From contig CAZNYF010000060.1 in assembly GCA_964577195.1 (NCBI GenBank), positions 1 to 16,441 on the forward strand: a stretch of DNA of 16,441 nucleotides, read 5' to 3'. Numbering within the stretch: the stretch's first letter is position 1; every line of letters begins with the position of its first letter. Positions 9,401 to 16,025 of the stretch are shown in pieces. Made by a program: the position numbers and the translations under genes. The DNA comes from HyVt-560 sp964577195. GTDB lineage: Bacteria > Pseudomonadota > Gammaproteobacteria > UWMA-0217. Under the pieces are notes generated by a model that worked only from the letters and a program-made list of their open reading frames with translations, searched no databases and was not told the DNA's origin.

Positions 9401-9461
9401 CGAAACTCAGAGATGGAGCCAACAACCCGGCTATAGCTAATCCTAATGAATGTTTACGCAC
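6408..9461 (-). CDS. fimV: FimV-family polar LysM/TPR membrane protein
   Basis: Large polar-hub protein; in Pseudomonas FimV binds peptidoglycan, is needed for type IV pilus assembly and twitching, and organises pole-localised secretion and signalling. Domains in order over 1017 residues: signal peptide 1-21 (cut after SLSFA), FimV N-terminal domain (LGEISTNSALNQPLDAEIEL, to about 130), an acidic Pro/Glu-rich linker, LysM at about 307-361 (YTVAKGDNLSGIAAEL), a predicted coiled coil at about 463-515, one transmembrane helix at about 594-615 followed by RRK, then an acidic cytoplasmic part with TPR-like helices (about 715-780) and the conserved FimV C-terminal domain (about 969-1013, KLDLAKAYLDMGDEEGA). 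Start is GTG with a good AGAGGAT site before it. Neighbours asd and truA match the Pseudomonas order. An Ala/Gly-rich segment near 921-937 is unusual. Confidence 0.93.
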   Translation of the reverse strand: MRKHSLGLAIAGLLAPSLSFALGLGEISTNSALNQPLDAEIELVSTSPGEVGNVSVKLAPNAVFDQVGIERTAVLEQLNFTPTVINGVPVIKVTSPGSIQEPFVNFVVEVTWPKGKLLREYTVLLDPPVLSDNAGAPPVAAATPIFTGPDTQVAEVESYPVEEGLPVEQVEPIVQAVEEVQTVEDTVFAETYPVEDTGPSIVEVDPGLETYSVADAGAGEGLPPFIDDVQSFDGDIQAYEGDVLVYDDSESTFVEDTTTVFSQTYGSLDEAPGTSEIFVFEPGDAPLFDETVAYSESIQPVYAGGDYTVAKGDNLSGIAAELRNSEVSLARMMAGLFQANKSAFIDSNVNKLKSGYVLRIPDEAGLADLSQADASALLAANGYNEYRKALAKTATPQEAMDAAKDSGTIAGLSDLADAKKTPAVEVSSTTEAATSGLEILGAKDALGDSATGTADGKADSGAVDALKEQLASKSQESTELQSRVEELEGLLTAKERLISLKDEQLADMQQSLSNETEMEVGKAEKGESSSGKAGLLPTEEPEIKSEEPAKVETAKAAETEITPVEPITETAETAPVEVAEATTLVDDLKQNPRKLLLGGGAGLLLFAMLAWLASRRKDGRDETIIDVTESDDLSTVVADEPDIPDLTEHDVVDVATEYDNELATGQFDSIDLDEELEDTSSHSIQLSADELDIQQQEIRQDLSSVDAAGGAEDEVLSEANVYLAYGLHDQAIDLLKPAVSANPDRNDYQAKLLEAYHATNNQDAFADEAEKLHTKLAGDDKGLWQRIIVMGQDIVPDHELFKNADPGEMTLGSLHKDRPDLASVDLEDLPELDDGQATVSIDDSDIQNVLEESSASEEFRLPELDELNYSSDTGAEDALSLAEADKSQEINLDDLGDLQSESSLLSGMKDKLGGLSDKTKAAGAAVVGGVAAAGVAAKDKVSDLGKDDEGDFTLADMESEFTDMSSGVDHIGTKLDLAKAYLDMGDEEGAREALNEVIAQGSTEQQNEAKTLLDTIS

Positions 9462-9466
9462 TATTC

Positions 9467-9474
9467 TATCCTCT
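9467..9474 (-). promoter_or_regulatory. Ribosome-binding site of fimV (supports GTG start)
   Basis: On the minus strand AGAGGATA stands five bases before the GTG start codon of fimV. This good Shine-Dalgarno match, together with the signal peptide beginning MRKHSLG, fixes the GTG as the start. The rest of the 134-base gap up to asd is AT-rich and shows no convincing promoter or terminator. Confidence 0.7.
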
Positions 9475-9595
9475 TGAAAACTTTAAATTTTTCATAAATT
9501 TTACGCATCCTTCGCTGGATCTGATTTGATGAACTGCGTGCCTAATTTACATTACTTTTGTTGATTTAACTCTAAGTATATTCGCTAACTATAGG

Positions 9596-10618
9596 TTATT
9601 CAAAGTATTTTTTCAAAATTTCTGCGATTTGAATGCTGTTCAAAGCAGCACCTTTTCTCACATTGTCAGAAACAACCCACATATTCAGTCCGTTAGGATG
9701 AGAAATATCCTCACGAATTCTACCCACATAGGTAGCATCATTACCCACCGCTTCTGTTGCAGCCGTTGGCCAGCCGCCATCTACATGGTCATCCATCACC
9801 ACGACACCTGGTGCTTGCGCTAACAATAACTTTGCATCAGAAGCCGTAATTTTATCTCTGGTCTCAATGTGTAACGCTTCTGAATGACCGAAAAAAACCG
9901 GCACTCGCACGGCAGTGGGATTGACCATAATCTGATCATCTTCGAAAATCTTTTGCGTCTCCCAAACCATTTTCATTTCTTCTTTGGTGTATCCGTTATC
10001 CTGAAAGACGTCGATCTGCGGCAGCACATTAAATGCAATTCGCTTGGGGTACACCTTGCATTCAGTTTCATTGCCATTCATGAGCGCAGCTGATTGCATA
10101 GACAGTTCTTCGACCGCATTCTTGCCTGTTCCAGAAACTGCTTGATAAGTGGCTACATTTATTCGTTGAATGGTCACTGCATCGTGAATAGGCTTGAGCG
10201 CAACCAGCATTTGAATGGTCGAACAATTCGGATTGGCGATGATGCCACGAGTTTTATAATCAGCAATCGCATGCGGATTAACCTCGGGAACGACCAGTGG
10301 AATATCATCGTCATAGCGAAACTCAGAGGTGTTATCGATGACAACACAACCGGCTTCGACAGCTTTAGGCGCATAAACTCGGGAAACCGATGCGCCAGCA
10401 GAAAATAAACCAATTTGCACTTTTGAAAAATCAAACTCGGCTAAATCCTGCACAACCAGGTAACGATCACCAAACTGAACCCGCTTGCCAGCCGAACGCT
10501 CACTGGCGAGCGCGTAAACTTCGCCAACGGGAAATTCACGCTGGTGTAAAATCTCCAGCATGGTTTCGCCGACAACGCCGGTTGCACCAACGACGGCTAT
10601 ATCAAATTTTTTACTCAT
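9596..10618 (-). CDS. asd: Aspartate-semialdehyde dehydrogenase
   Basis: Reduces aspartyl phosphate to aspartate semialdehyde with NADPH, the branch point to lysine/diaminopimelate, threonine and methionine. The N-terminal nucleotide-binding motif VVGATGVVGETML is intact, the active-site cysteine is Cys132 in NPNCSTIQM, and the catalytic histidine is His245 in FFGHSEALH. Length is 340 residues. It is of the shorter type common in Gram-positives and also found as the USG-1-like copy next to fimV in Gammaproteobacteria, not the roughly 370-residue E. coli type. Because the cysteine and histidine are present, it is likely an active enzyme. The ATG at 10618 has only a weak GAG before it. It lies 50 bases after leuB and is probably co-transcribed. 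Confidence 0.94.
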   Translation of the reverse strand: MSKKFDIAVVGATGVVGETMLEILHQREFPVGEVYALASERSAGKRVQFGDRYLVVQDLAEFDFSKVQIGLFSAGASVSRVYAPKAVEAGCVVIDNTSEFRYDDDIPLVVPEVNPHAIADYKTRGIIANPNCSTIQMLVALKPIHDAVTIQRINVATYQAVSGTGKNAVEELSMQSAALMNGNETECKVYPKRIAFNVLPQIDVFQDNGYTKEEMKMVWETQKIFEDDQIMVNPTAVRVPVFFGHSEALHIETRDKITASDAKLLLAQAPGVVVMDDHVDGGWPTAATEAVGNDATYVGRIREDISHPNGLNMWVVSDNVRKGAALNSIQIAEILKKYFE

Positions 10619-10668
10619 TTAAAGCTCAACTCTAAAATAGTGCCCATGAAATACATCGCGTCAAATGC

Positions 10669-11754
10669 CTAAGCTTTCTCTCGAATAGCTTCTACAACAG
10701 CATCACCCATCGCGACAGTACCAACCTCTTCCATACCATCCGTCCAAATATCAGGGGTTCTCAAACCTGTATCCAACACCACGCTAACAGCATCTTCAAT
10801 CGTCTCAGCCAAATCTGCATGGCCCAGACTATGCCGCAACATCATCGCTACCGATAAAATCGTTGCCAGCGGATTGGCTTTACCCTGACCCGCAATATCT
10901 GGCGCAGATCCATGAATCGGCTCATACATACCGTGGCCGTGCTTATCCATTGACGCTGAAGGCAACATACCAATCGAGCCGGTCAGCATTGCGGCCGCAT
11001 CTGACAAGATATCGCCGAACATATTGCCGGTCACCATCACATCAAATTGCTTGGGTTCTTTTACCAGCTGCATCGCCGCGTTATCGACATACATATGAGA
11101 TAACTCAACCTCTGGATACTCAGCGGCGACGGATTCTATCACTTCGCGCCATAATTCAGATACCTCTAATACATTAGCTTTGTCTACTGAACACAGGCGT
11201 TTGTCACGTTTCATAGCGGTTTCGAACGCGACTCGTGCAATTCGCTTCACTTCGGCCTCTGCATAAACCAACGTATTGAATCCCTGGCGCTGACCATCGT
11301 CCAGCACACGAATGCCACGCGGCTCACCAAAATAGATACCACCGGTCAGCTCACGCACGATCATAATATCCAGGCCGCTGACGACTTCTGGCTTTAAAGT
11401 AGAAGCATCGGCGAGCTGCGGATATAAGATAGCCGGACGCAAATTGGCAAATAGCTCCAGCTCTGAACGCAGCCCTAGCAGTCCTTTCTCCGGGCGTTTA
11501 TCGCGGGGCAAAGACTCATATTGAGGTCCGCCGACAGCGCCGAGCACAATCGAATCTGCGGCTTTCGCTAACTTGAGCGTTGATTCTGGCAGCGGCGAAC
11601 CTTCCGCATCGTAACCAGCGCCACCCACGGCCGCTTCTTCCAACTCGATATTCAAGGCGAACTCGGATTGCAGCACTTGAAGCACTTTTTTCGCTTCGGC
11701 AACAATTTCCTGTCCGATACCGTCACCGGGCAGAAGGAGAATTTTATGTGTCAT
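10669..11754 (-). CDS. leuB: 3-isopropylmalate dehydrogenase
   Basis: NAD-dependent oxidative decarboxylation of 3-isopropylmalate, the third dedicated step of leucine synthesis. At 361 residues it is the usual length. It opens with ILLLPGDGIGQEIVAEA. Catalytic residues can be assigned by alignment to the family: Tyr141 (GGIYFGEPRG), Lys192 (VDKANVL), and metal-binding Asp224 (YVDNAAMQL), Asp248 and Asp252 (GDILSDAAAML). The NAD-specific motif YEPIHGSAPDIAGQGKANP spans 277-295. A strong ribosome-binding site AAGGA lies just before the ATG. It follows leuD in the same direction, but the assembly gap lies between the two. Confidence 0.97.
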   Translation of the reverse strand: MTHKILLLPGDGIGQEIVAEAKKVLQVLQSEFALNIELEEAAVGGAGYDAEGSPLPESTLKLAKAADSIVLGAVGGPQYESLPRDKRPEKGLLGLRSELELFANLRPAILYPQLADASTLKPEVVSGLDIMIVRELTGGIYFGEPRGIRVLDDGQRQGFNTLVYAEAEVKRIARVAFETAMKRDKRLCSVDKANVLEVSELWREVIESVAAEYPEVELSHMYVDNAAMQLVKEPKQFDVMVTGNMFGDILSDAAAMLTGSIGMLPSASMDKHGHGMYEPIHGSAPDIAGQGKANPLATILSVAMMLRHSLGHADLAETIEDAVSVVLDTGLRTPDIWTDGMEEVGTVAMGDAVVEAIREKA

Positions 11755-11819
11755 GATTTCCTTAAGGAATAATTAAAGGGCATCTCTAAAGATAGATCCT
11801 AAAATGCGCCGAGCTTGCG

Positions 11820-11870
11820 CGACCTCCATGGATGGAGGAAGTGCTGGGAGCGACAGGATCGCGAGCAGTA
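11820..11870. repeat. 51-bp repeat, left copy at edge of assembly gap
   Basis: This 51-base sequence is identical to 11971-12021, and the N run begins at its last base. It contains a hairpin CCTCCA-TGGA-TGGAGG (11823-11838) and a short GCGA/TCGC stem near its end. CGCGA (11818-11822) can pair with TCGCG (11859-11863), which would enclose both. It is non-coding: the apparent frames across it depend on N. It is either one unit of a tandem or dispersed repeat, or a contig-end overlap created by the assembler. Confidence 0.85.
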
Positions 11871-11970
11871 NNNNNNNNNNNNNNNNNNNNNNNNNNNNNN
11901 NNNNNNNNNNNNNNNNNNNNNNNNNNNNNNNNNNNNNNNNNNNNNNNNNNNNNNNNNNNNNNNNNNNNNN
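11871..11970. other. Assembly gap of exactly 100 N
   Basis: A run of exactly 100 N, the conventional placeholder for a scaffold gap of unknown size. It lies in the non-coding interval between leuD and leuB and is bounded on both sides by the same 51-base sequence. The true length and content are unknown; it may be a repeat array, or nothing at all if the contigs really overlap. Confidence 0.98.
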
Positions 11971-12021
11971 CGACCTCCATGGATGGAGGAAGTGCTGGGA
12001 GCGACAGGATCGCGAGCAGTA
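11971..12021. repeat. 51-bp repeat, right copy at edge of assembly gap
   Basis: Exact second copy of 11820-11870, starting at the first base after the N run. It carries the same hairpin CCTCCA-TGGA-TGGAGG. It is followed by unrelated AT-rich sequence and then the 3' end of leuD at 12050. Confidence 0.85.
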
Positions 12022-12049
12022 AAGCACATTCTATAAATAATTTAACAAC

Positions 12050-12697
12050 CTACGCGACTTGGGTGAACAACCAGGGCGCTTCTTCAGCACGACGGCTTTC
12101 GTAAGCACGAATATCGTCTTCATGGCGCAGCGTCAGTCCAATATCGTCCAGCCCATTGAGCAGACAATACTTACGAAAGGCGTCAACCTCAAAACTTAAC
12201 GACTCACCTTCCGGCGTCGTCACCGTTTGCGACTCAAGATCTATCGTTAACGTATAGCCTTCTTGTGCATCCACCTGAGCGAATAACCGATCCACATCCG
12301 TCTCAGCCATAACAATCGGCAACAGGCTATTTTTAAAACTGTTATTAAAGAATATATCGGCGAAGCTGGGAGCGATGACGGCGCGAATACCGTAATCAGT
12401 CAATGCCCAAACGGCATGCTCCCGAGATGACCCACAACCAAAATTTTCCCGTGCCAGCAATATTTCTGCACCCGCAAAACGCGGCTGATTCAGAATAAAT
12501 TCCTGATTTAACGTGCGCGCAGAGTGATCCATGCCCGGCTCACCTGGATCAACATAACGCCAATCATCAAACAGCGTAATGCCAAACCCGGTACGCGCAA
12601 CGGATTTCAAGTATTGCTTGGGAATAATCGCGTCGGTATCCACGTTGGAGCGATCCAACGGGAGTACCAAGCCTTTAAGTTGTGTAAATGACTGCAT
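12050..12697 (-). CDS. leuD: 3-isopropylmalate dehydratase small subunit
   Basis: Small (swivel-domain) subunit of isopropylmalate isomerase, which with LeuC converts 2-isopropylmalate to 3-isopropylmalate. At 215 residues it is slightly longer than E. coli LeuD (201). Family motifs are LVLPLDRSNVDTDAIIPKQ (about 10-28), DDWRY, and the substrate-site loop FGCGSSREHAVWAL (about 86-99). The ATG at 12697 has AGG about a dozen bases upstream, a weak ribosome-binding site. Unusually, leuC and leuD are not adjacent: a lipoprotein gene lies between them, 29 bases upstream of leuD on the same strand, so all three are probably on one transcript. Confidence 0.96.
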   Translation of the reverse strand: MQSFTQLKGLVLPLDRSNVDTDAIIPKQYLKSVARTGFGITLFDDWRYVDPGEPGMDHSARTLNQEFILNQPRFAGAEILLARENFGCGSSREHAVWALTDYGIRAVIAPSFADIFFNNSFKNSLLPIVMAETDVDRLFAQVDAQEGYTLTIDLESQTVTTPEGESLSFEVDAFRKYCLLNGLDDIGLTLRHEDDIRAYESRRAEEAPWLFTQVA

Positions 12698-12726
12698 TGT
12701 TACAATTTACCTGTTCTAAATCCTAG

Positions 12727-13104
12727 TTAGTAATTGGCGTGACTACTAATGCCAATTGAGGGCGCAACCGTGCTGCTGGTTGTGCCACTGGGGTACGGAT
12801 AGGACGTGGTTACTGGAATAGAATCGACACTCGATCCAGAAGTGATATAACTGGTTGATTGAGTTGTTGTCGTGGACGGCTCAACATAAGCATAGCTGGT
12901 CGTTGTAGAAACCGACGCAGTATCTGAGATATTGCTTGTACTCGCGGTGCTTTTAGTACGGTTATGCTCATAGTTCTTGGCATTCTCACCTTGGATAATT
13001 CTACCCAAGTCTTCCAGATCCTGACCAAAACCGCGTGCGGTACTACAGCCGTTCAAAGCAATAGCAGAAACGGCAATACCGATAATAATAAGACTTTTTT
13101 TCAT
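12727..13104 (-). CDS. Entericidin-like lipoprotein with long Ser/Thr-rich tail
   Basis: Predicted 125-residue lipoprotein. The signal sequence MKKSLIIIGIAVSAIALNGC ends in a lipobox (LNGC) with Cys20 as the lipidated residue; Ser at +2 favours the outer membrane. Directly after it, CSTARGFGQDLEDLGRIIQG resembles the entericidin A/B family core (C-x-T-x-x-GFG-x-D-x-x-x-x-G). Entericidins are usually only about 40-50 residues. Here about 80 further residues, very rich in Ser and Thr with some Tyr and Pro, follow and look disordered. A strong AGGAG site lies eight bases before the ATG. It sits between leuC and leuD, same strand. The lipoprotein nature is clear from sequence; the entericidin relation is a motif match by eye; the role (envelope stress or cell-lysis peptide in E. 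coli) cannot be transferred with confidence. Confidence 0.85.
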   Translation of the reverse strand: MKKSLIIIGIAVSAIALNGCSTARGFGQDLEDLGRIIQGENAKNYEHNRTKSTASTSNISDTASVSTTTSYAYVEPSTTTTQSTSYITSGSSVDSIPVTTSYPYPSGTTSSTVAPSIGISSHANY

Positions 13105-13174
13105 GACTAAACTCCTAATAGATTACATAAACAAAATCACTAAACTAGTTGATTTCATTGGAACACTCACCATT

Positions 13175-14581
13175 TTAGTCCAAATTACGTACATCTACAA
13201 AGTTTCCGTTCACCGCAGCAGCGGCAGCCATTGCCGGACTCACCAAATGAGTACGGCCACCCTGCCCCTGACGACCTTCAAAATTGCGGTTTGAGGTGGA
13301 AGCACAGCGCTCGCCCGGCTCCAGACGATCCGCATTCATTGCCAGACACATCGAGCAACCTGGCTCGCGCCACTCAAAACCGGCATCGAGAAAAATCTTG
13401 TCGAGACCTTCGGCCTCTGCCTGCTGTTTAACCAAACCGGAACCCGGCACAACCATCGCCAGCATCACATTCGCGCCAACCTTGCGGCCTTTCGCCACCT
13501 CGGCAGCTGCGCGTAAATCCTCGATGCGTGAATTGGTGCAAGAACCGATAAACACCTTATCTATTGCGATATCAGTGATCAGCATATTCGCTTCGATACC
13601 CATATAGTCCAGCGCACGCTGCATGCCTTCCGCTTTGACTGGATCAGATTCCTTTGCCGGATCAGGCACAATAGCGCCGACAGCAACTGTCATTTCCGGT
13701 GACGTTCCCCAAGTCACCTGCGGCTCAATCGACGCCGCATCGATAGTCACAACCTGATCAAATTCAGCGTCGGAGTCAGACACCAGATCGCGCCATGAGG
13801 CGACCGCCTTTTCCCATAAATCACCTCGCGGCGAATAAGGCCTGCCTTTGAAATAATCAATCGTGGCTTGATCAACCGCGACCATACCTGCACGAGCACC
13901 GGCCTCAATCGCCATATTGCAAACAGTCATCCGACCTTCGACTGACAACGCAGCAATCGCCTCACCGGCAAACTCAATCGCATGTCCATTTCCGCCCGCT
14001 GTACCGATTTCACCGATAATCGCGAGCACAATATCTTTTGCTGTCACACCCGCGCCGACCTCACCATCAACCCGCACCAGCATGTTTTTCATCTTTTTCT
14101 GCAACAGACACTGTGTCGCTAGAACATGCTCAACCTCGGAGGTGCCGATGCCATGCGCCAATGCGCCTACTGCGCCATGTGTGGAAGTATGAGAGTCGCC
14201 ACAAACCACCGTCATACCCGGCAAAGTCGCGCCCTGCTCCGGGCCAATCACATGCACGATGCCCTGACGCACATCATCCATCCGGAACTCGGTTAAACCG
14301 AACTCTTTGCAATTCTTATCCAGCGTGGCTACCTGGATTCGTGCGACCGGATCTTCGATACCCGCACTGCGATTCACGGTAGGAATATTATGGTCGGGAA
14401 CTGCCAACACAGTATCCTTACGCCACAATGGCCGGCCAGCTAAACGCAAGCCTTCAAAAGCCTGCGGCGAAGTCACCTCGTGCACCAAATGCCGGTCGAT
14501 ATACAGCAACGCCGTACCATCATCCTCAGTACGAACTACATGTGCATCCCAGAGTTTGTCGTAAAGTGTCTTGCCTGCCAT
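13175..14581 (-). CDS. leuC: 3-isopropylmalate dehydratase large subunit
   Basis: Aconitase-family large subunit of isopropylmalate isomerase. At 468 residues it matches E. coli LeuC (466). The start MAGKTLYDKLWDAHVV is typical. The three 4Fe-4S ligands are Cys348 (GSCTNSR), Cys409 and Cys412 (GCSMCLAMN). Other hallmarks are CGDSHTSTHGA (about 127-137), GTSEVEHVLATQ and the C-terminal NRNFEGRQG. The ATG is preceded by a GGAAGAG ribosome-binding site. It is the first gene of the minus-strand block, divergent from a LysR regulator, and a TATAAT -10 element lies about 40 bases upstream. The LysR protein is therefore the likely regulator. Confidence 0.97.
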   Translation of the reverse strand: MAGKTLYDKLWDAHVVRTEDDGTALLYIDRHLVHEVTSPQAFEGLRLAGRPLWRKDTVLAVPDHNIPTVNRSAGIEDPVARIQVATLDKNCKEFGLTEFRMDDVRQGIVHVIGPEQGATLPGMTVVCGDSHTSTHGAVGALAHGIGTSEVEHVLATQCLLQKKMKNMLVRVDGEVGAGVTAKDIVLAIIGEIGTAGGNGHAIEFAGEAIAALSVEGRMTVCNMAIEAGARAGMVAVDQATIDYFKGRPYSPRGDLWEKAVASWRDLVSDSDAEFDQVVTIDAASIEPQVTWGTSPEMTVAVGAIVPDPAKESDPVKAEGMQRALDYMGIEANMLITDIAIDKVFIGSCTNSRIEDLRAAAEVAKGRKVGANVMLAMVVPGSGLVKQQAEAEGLDKIFLDAGFEWREPGCSMCLAMNADRLEPGERCASTSNRNFEGRQGQGGRTHLVSPAMAAAAAVNGNFVDVRNLD

Positions 14582-14618
14582 CAGTCTCTTCCGCTCGGTG
14601 TTGGAATTACCATTAATA

Positions 14619-14624
14619 ATTATA
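14619..14624 (-). promoter_or_regulatory. Candidate -10 element of the leuC promoter
   Basis: On the minus strand the sequence is a perfect TATAAT, 37 bases before the leuC ATG. No good -35 hexamer lies 16-18 bases upstream, as expected for a promoter that depends on an activator. The implied short leader of about 30 bases leaves no room for a leucine-rich attenuator peptide. Confidence 0.5.
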
Positions 14625-14653
14625 GCGTTTGTAGGTTAGTGCTTAGGCTTAAA

Positions 14654-14676
14654 GCTGCATAAATTTTATACGCAGC
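14654..14676. promoter_or_regulatory. Imperfect dyad, candidate LysR-type operator
   Basis: GCTGC and GCAGC arms flank an AT-rich core that is itself partly symmetric (23 bases in total). The dyad lies in the 195-base divergent region between leuC and the LysR gene, centred about 50 bases upstream of the probable leuC transcription start. That is the sort of position LysR-type proteins bind when activating a neighbour. Symmetry and position are seen directly; binding is inferred. Confidence 0.45.
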
Positions 14677-14776
14677 AGTTTTTTCCTTTATCACAACAAA
14701 AACCACGCATTCAATTTAAACCAGGCTTACCTATAACTCCAATGCATATTTTTCATAATATGTATAAAATAATGGA

Positions 14777-15640
14777 ATGGATATTCAGACACTCGCTGCC
14801 TTCAGAGCAGTCGCCGAAACCGGCTCCTTCTCCAAAGCTGCCGAAGAACTATTCCTCACCCAGCCCGCCATCAGTAAAAGGATTGCCACATTAGAAAACG
14901 AACTGGAAGTAAGGTTGCTCGACCGGATTGGTCGTCAGACTGTCCTCACCCACGCCGGAAAGCTCCTGCTACCCAGAGCCACACGGATTTTGAATGAAGT
15001 GGAAGAAAGTCGTCGACAAATCTCAAACCTCGCCGGCGCTGTCAGCGGAAAACTCACGCTCGCCACCTCCCACCACATTGGATTGCACCGACTGCCCCCG
15101 GTACTGCAAGCCTTCAGACAGCAGTATCCCGAAGTACAACTCGACTTACGTTTCATGGATTCAGAGTCCGCCTGCCAGAAAGTTGAATCAGGCCATATCG
15201 AACTAGCCATCGTAACCCTGCCAAAAACTTCTGATCCATCACTGCAAACCCAAGAAATATGGGATGATCCACTCGCCTTTGTGGTCAGCTCTACAGCACC
15301 AATGCCAGCGGAAGCCTTGCTCGACCTCAATGCACTATCACAAACCGCCGCCATACTGCCGTCACCCAACACCGTCACCCGCAAGCTCATCGAACAAGCC
15401 TTTCAGGATGCTGACCTCACGTTTAAGATCGCAATGGAAACCAACTACCTCGAAACCATTAAAAAAATGGTAGAGATCGGCCTCGGCTGGAGCGCCCTAC
15501 CCGTCAATATGCTGGATGGCAAACTAAAAATACTGGATTTACCTGGGATTAAAATTAGTCGCTCACTCGGTATTGTCACCCATGCAAAACGAACACAGAC
15601 CAATGCCTGCAAAGCGATGTGTCAGCTACTAACTTCTTGA
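14777..15640 (+). CDS. LysR-type transcriptional regulator divergent from leuC
   Basis: LysR-family DNA-binding regulator of 287 residues (family about 300). The N-terminal winged helix-turn-helix is clear: FRAVAETGSFSKAAEELFLT followed by QPAISKRIATLENELEVRLL, with the usual GR-x-x-x-LT-x-AG motif after it. The rest fits the periplasmic-binding-like effector domain (SGKLTLATSHHIGLHRLPPV and onward). The ATG at 14777 has no clear ribosome-binding site; an out-of-frame ATG lies five bases upstream. It is transcribed away from leuC, and such divergent LysR genes usually control the neighbouring operon, so regulation of leucine genes is a reasonable inference. The effector is unknown. CATAAT at about 14756 could be its -10 element. 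Confidence 0.92.
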   Translation: MDIQTLAAFRAVAETGSFSKAAEELFLTQPAISKRIATLENELEVRLLDRIGRQTVLTHAGKLLLPRATRILNEVEESRRQISNLAGAVSGKLTLATSHHIGLHRLPPVLQAFRQQYPEVQLDLRFMDSESACQKVESGHIELAIVTLPKTSDPSLQTQEIWDDPLAFVVSSTAPMPAEALLDLNALSQTAAILPSPNTVTRKLIEQAFQDADLTFKIAMETNYLETIKKMVEIGLGWSALPVNMLDGKLKILDLPGIKISRSLGIVTHAKRTQTNACKAMCQLLTS

Positions 15641-15648
15641 GAGCTTAA

Positions 15649-15819
15649 TCTTATTACTACGATGCCACTCAATCACATCTAACCCAAAGATCCGATCAGA
15701 ATGCATTGGTTGCTCCTATCGATCATCCAGTCTGGTCCGTACCTTTTAGAGAAGACGATGATTCCATATTTTTAATCACCGCCTGGCCAGACCGTAAACC
15801 GAAAAAAGTGCTCCAATGA
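15649..15819 (+). pseudogene. Open 56-codon fragment without start, unidentified
   Basis: After the LysR stop there is no intact gene until 16026. This frame is open from the TAA at 15646 to a TGA at 15817. It reads like real protein in its second half (APIDHPVWSVPFREDDDSIF then LITAWPDRKPKKVLQ), but it has no start codon with a ribosome-binding site at a sensible place. I do not recognise the family. The next stretch continues in the same frame, so the two may be parts of one decayed gene region or remains of two neighbours. Confidence 0.35.
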
Positions 15820-16002
15820 GCAATCAAGCTGAAACCATCACCAATTGACCAAACAGGTCATGCCAATATAACCTTGCTTGATGTGCGTGCCCCAAGTGGC
15901 GAAAAGATACTGGTTGACCTTGGCTTTACTAATGTCAGTAACATAGAAATATTATCAACATTTGCCACGCCTTTGAAGAAAATACATCCGTTCAAAACAT
16001 AA
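15820..16002 (+). pseudogene. Probable rhodanese remnant
   Basis: In the same frame as the preceding fragment and beyond its TGA, 60 codons remain open to a TAA at 16000. About 15879-15958 reads LLDVRAPSGEKILVDLGFTN followed by VSNIE. This resembles the end of a rhodanese domain, where the active-site loop C-x-SG-x-R is followed by a helix and then GF-x-N-V-x-N-x-EGG. The catalytic Cys and the final GG and Trp are missing and no start is present, so it would not be functional. Rhodaneses often sit next to persulfide dioxygenases such as the gene that follows, which supports the reading. This is a judgement by eye from a short match. Confidence 0.4.
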
Positions 16003-16025
16003 CGTCATTAGACAGGAGTAAAGCT

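Noticed and set aside
11820..12021. CRISPR array
   Set aside because: Only two copies are seen, 51 bases is long for a CRISPR repeat, no spacer sequence is visible and no cas gene is near.
11773..12104. Several open frames crossing the N run between leuB and leuD
   Set aside because: They are open only because N has no stop codons; their ends are the repeated 51-mer and they carry no gene-like sequence or ribosome-binding site.
12732..12757. Hairpin AATTGGC...GCCAATT at the 3' end of the lipoprotein gene as a terminator
   Set aside because: The loop is 12 bases, it lies inside the last codons, and no T run follows on either strand.
14654..14690. The leuC-lysR dyad followed by six T as a plus-strand terminator
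   Set aside because: No plus-strand gene lies upstream of it, the GC part of the stem is only five pairs, and the position in a divergent promoter region favours an operator.
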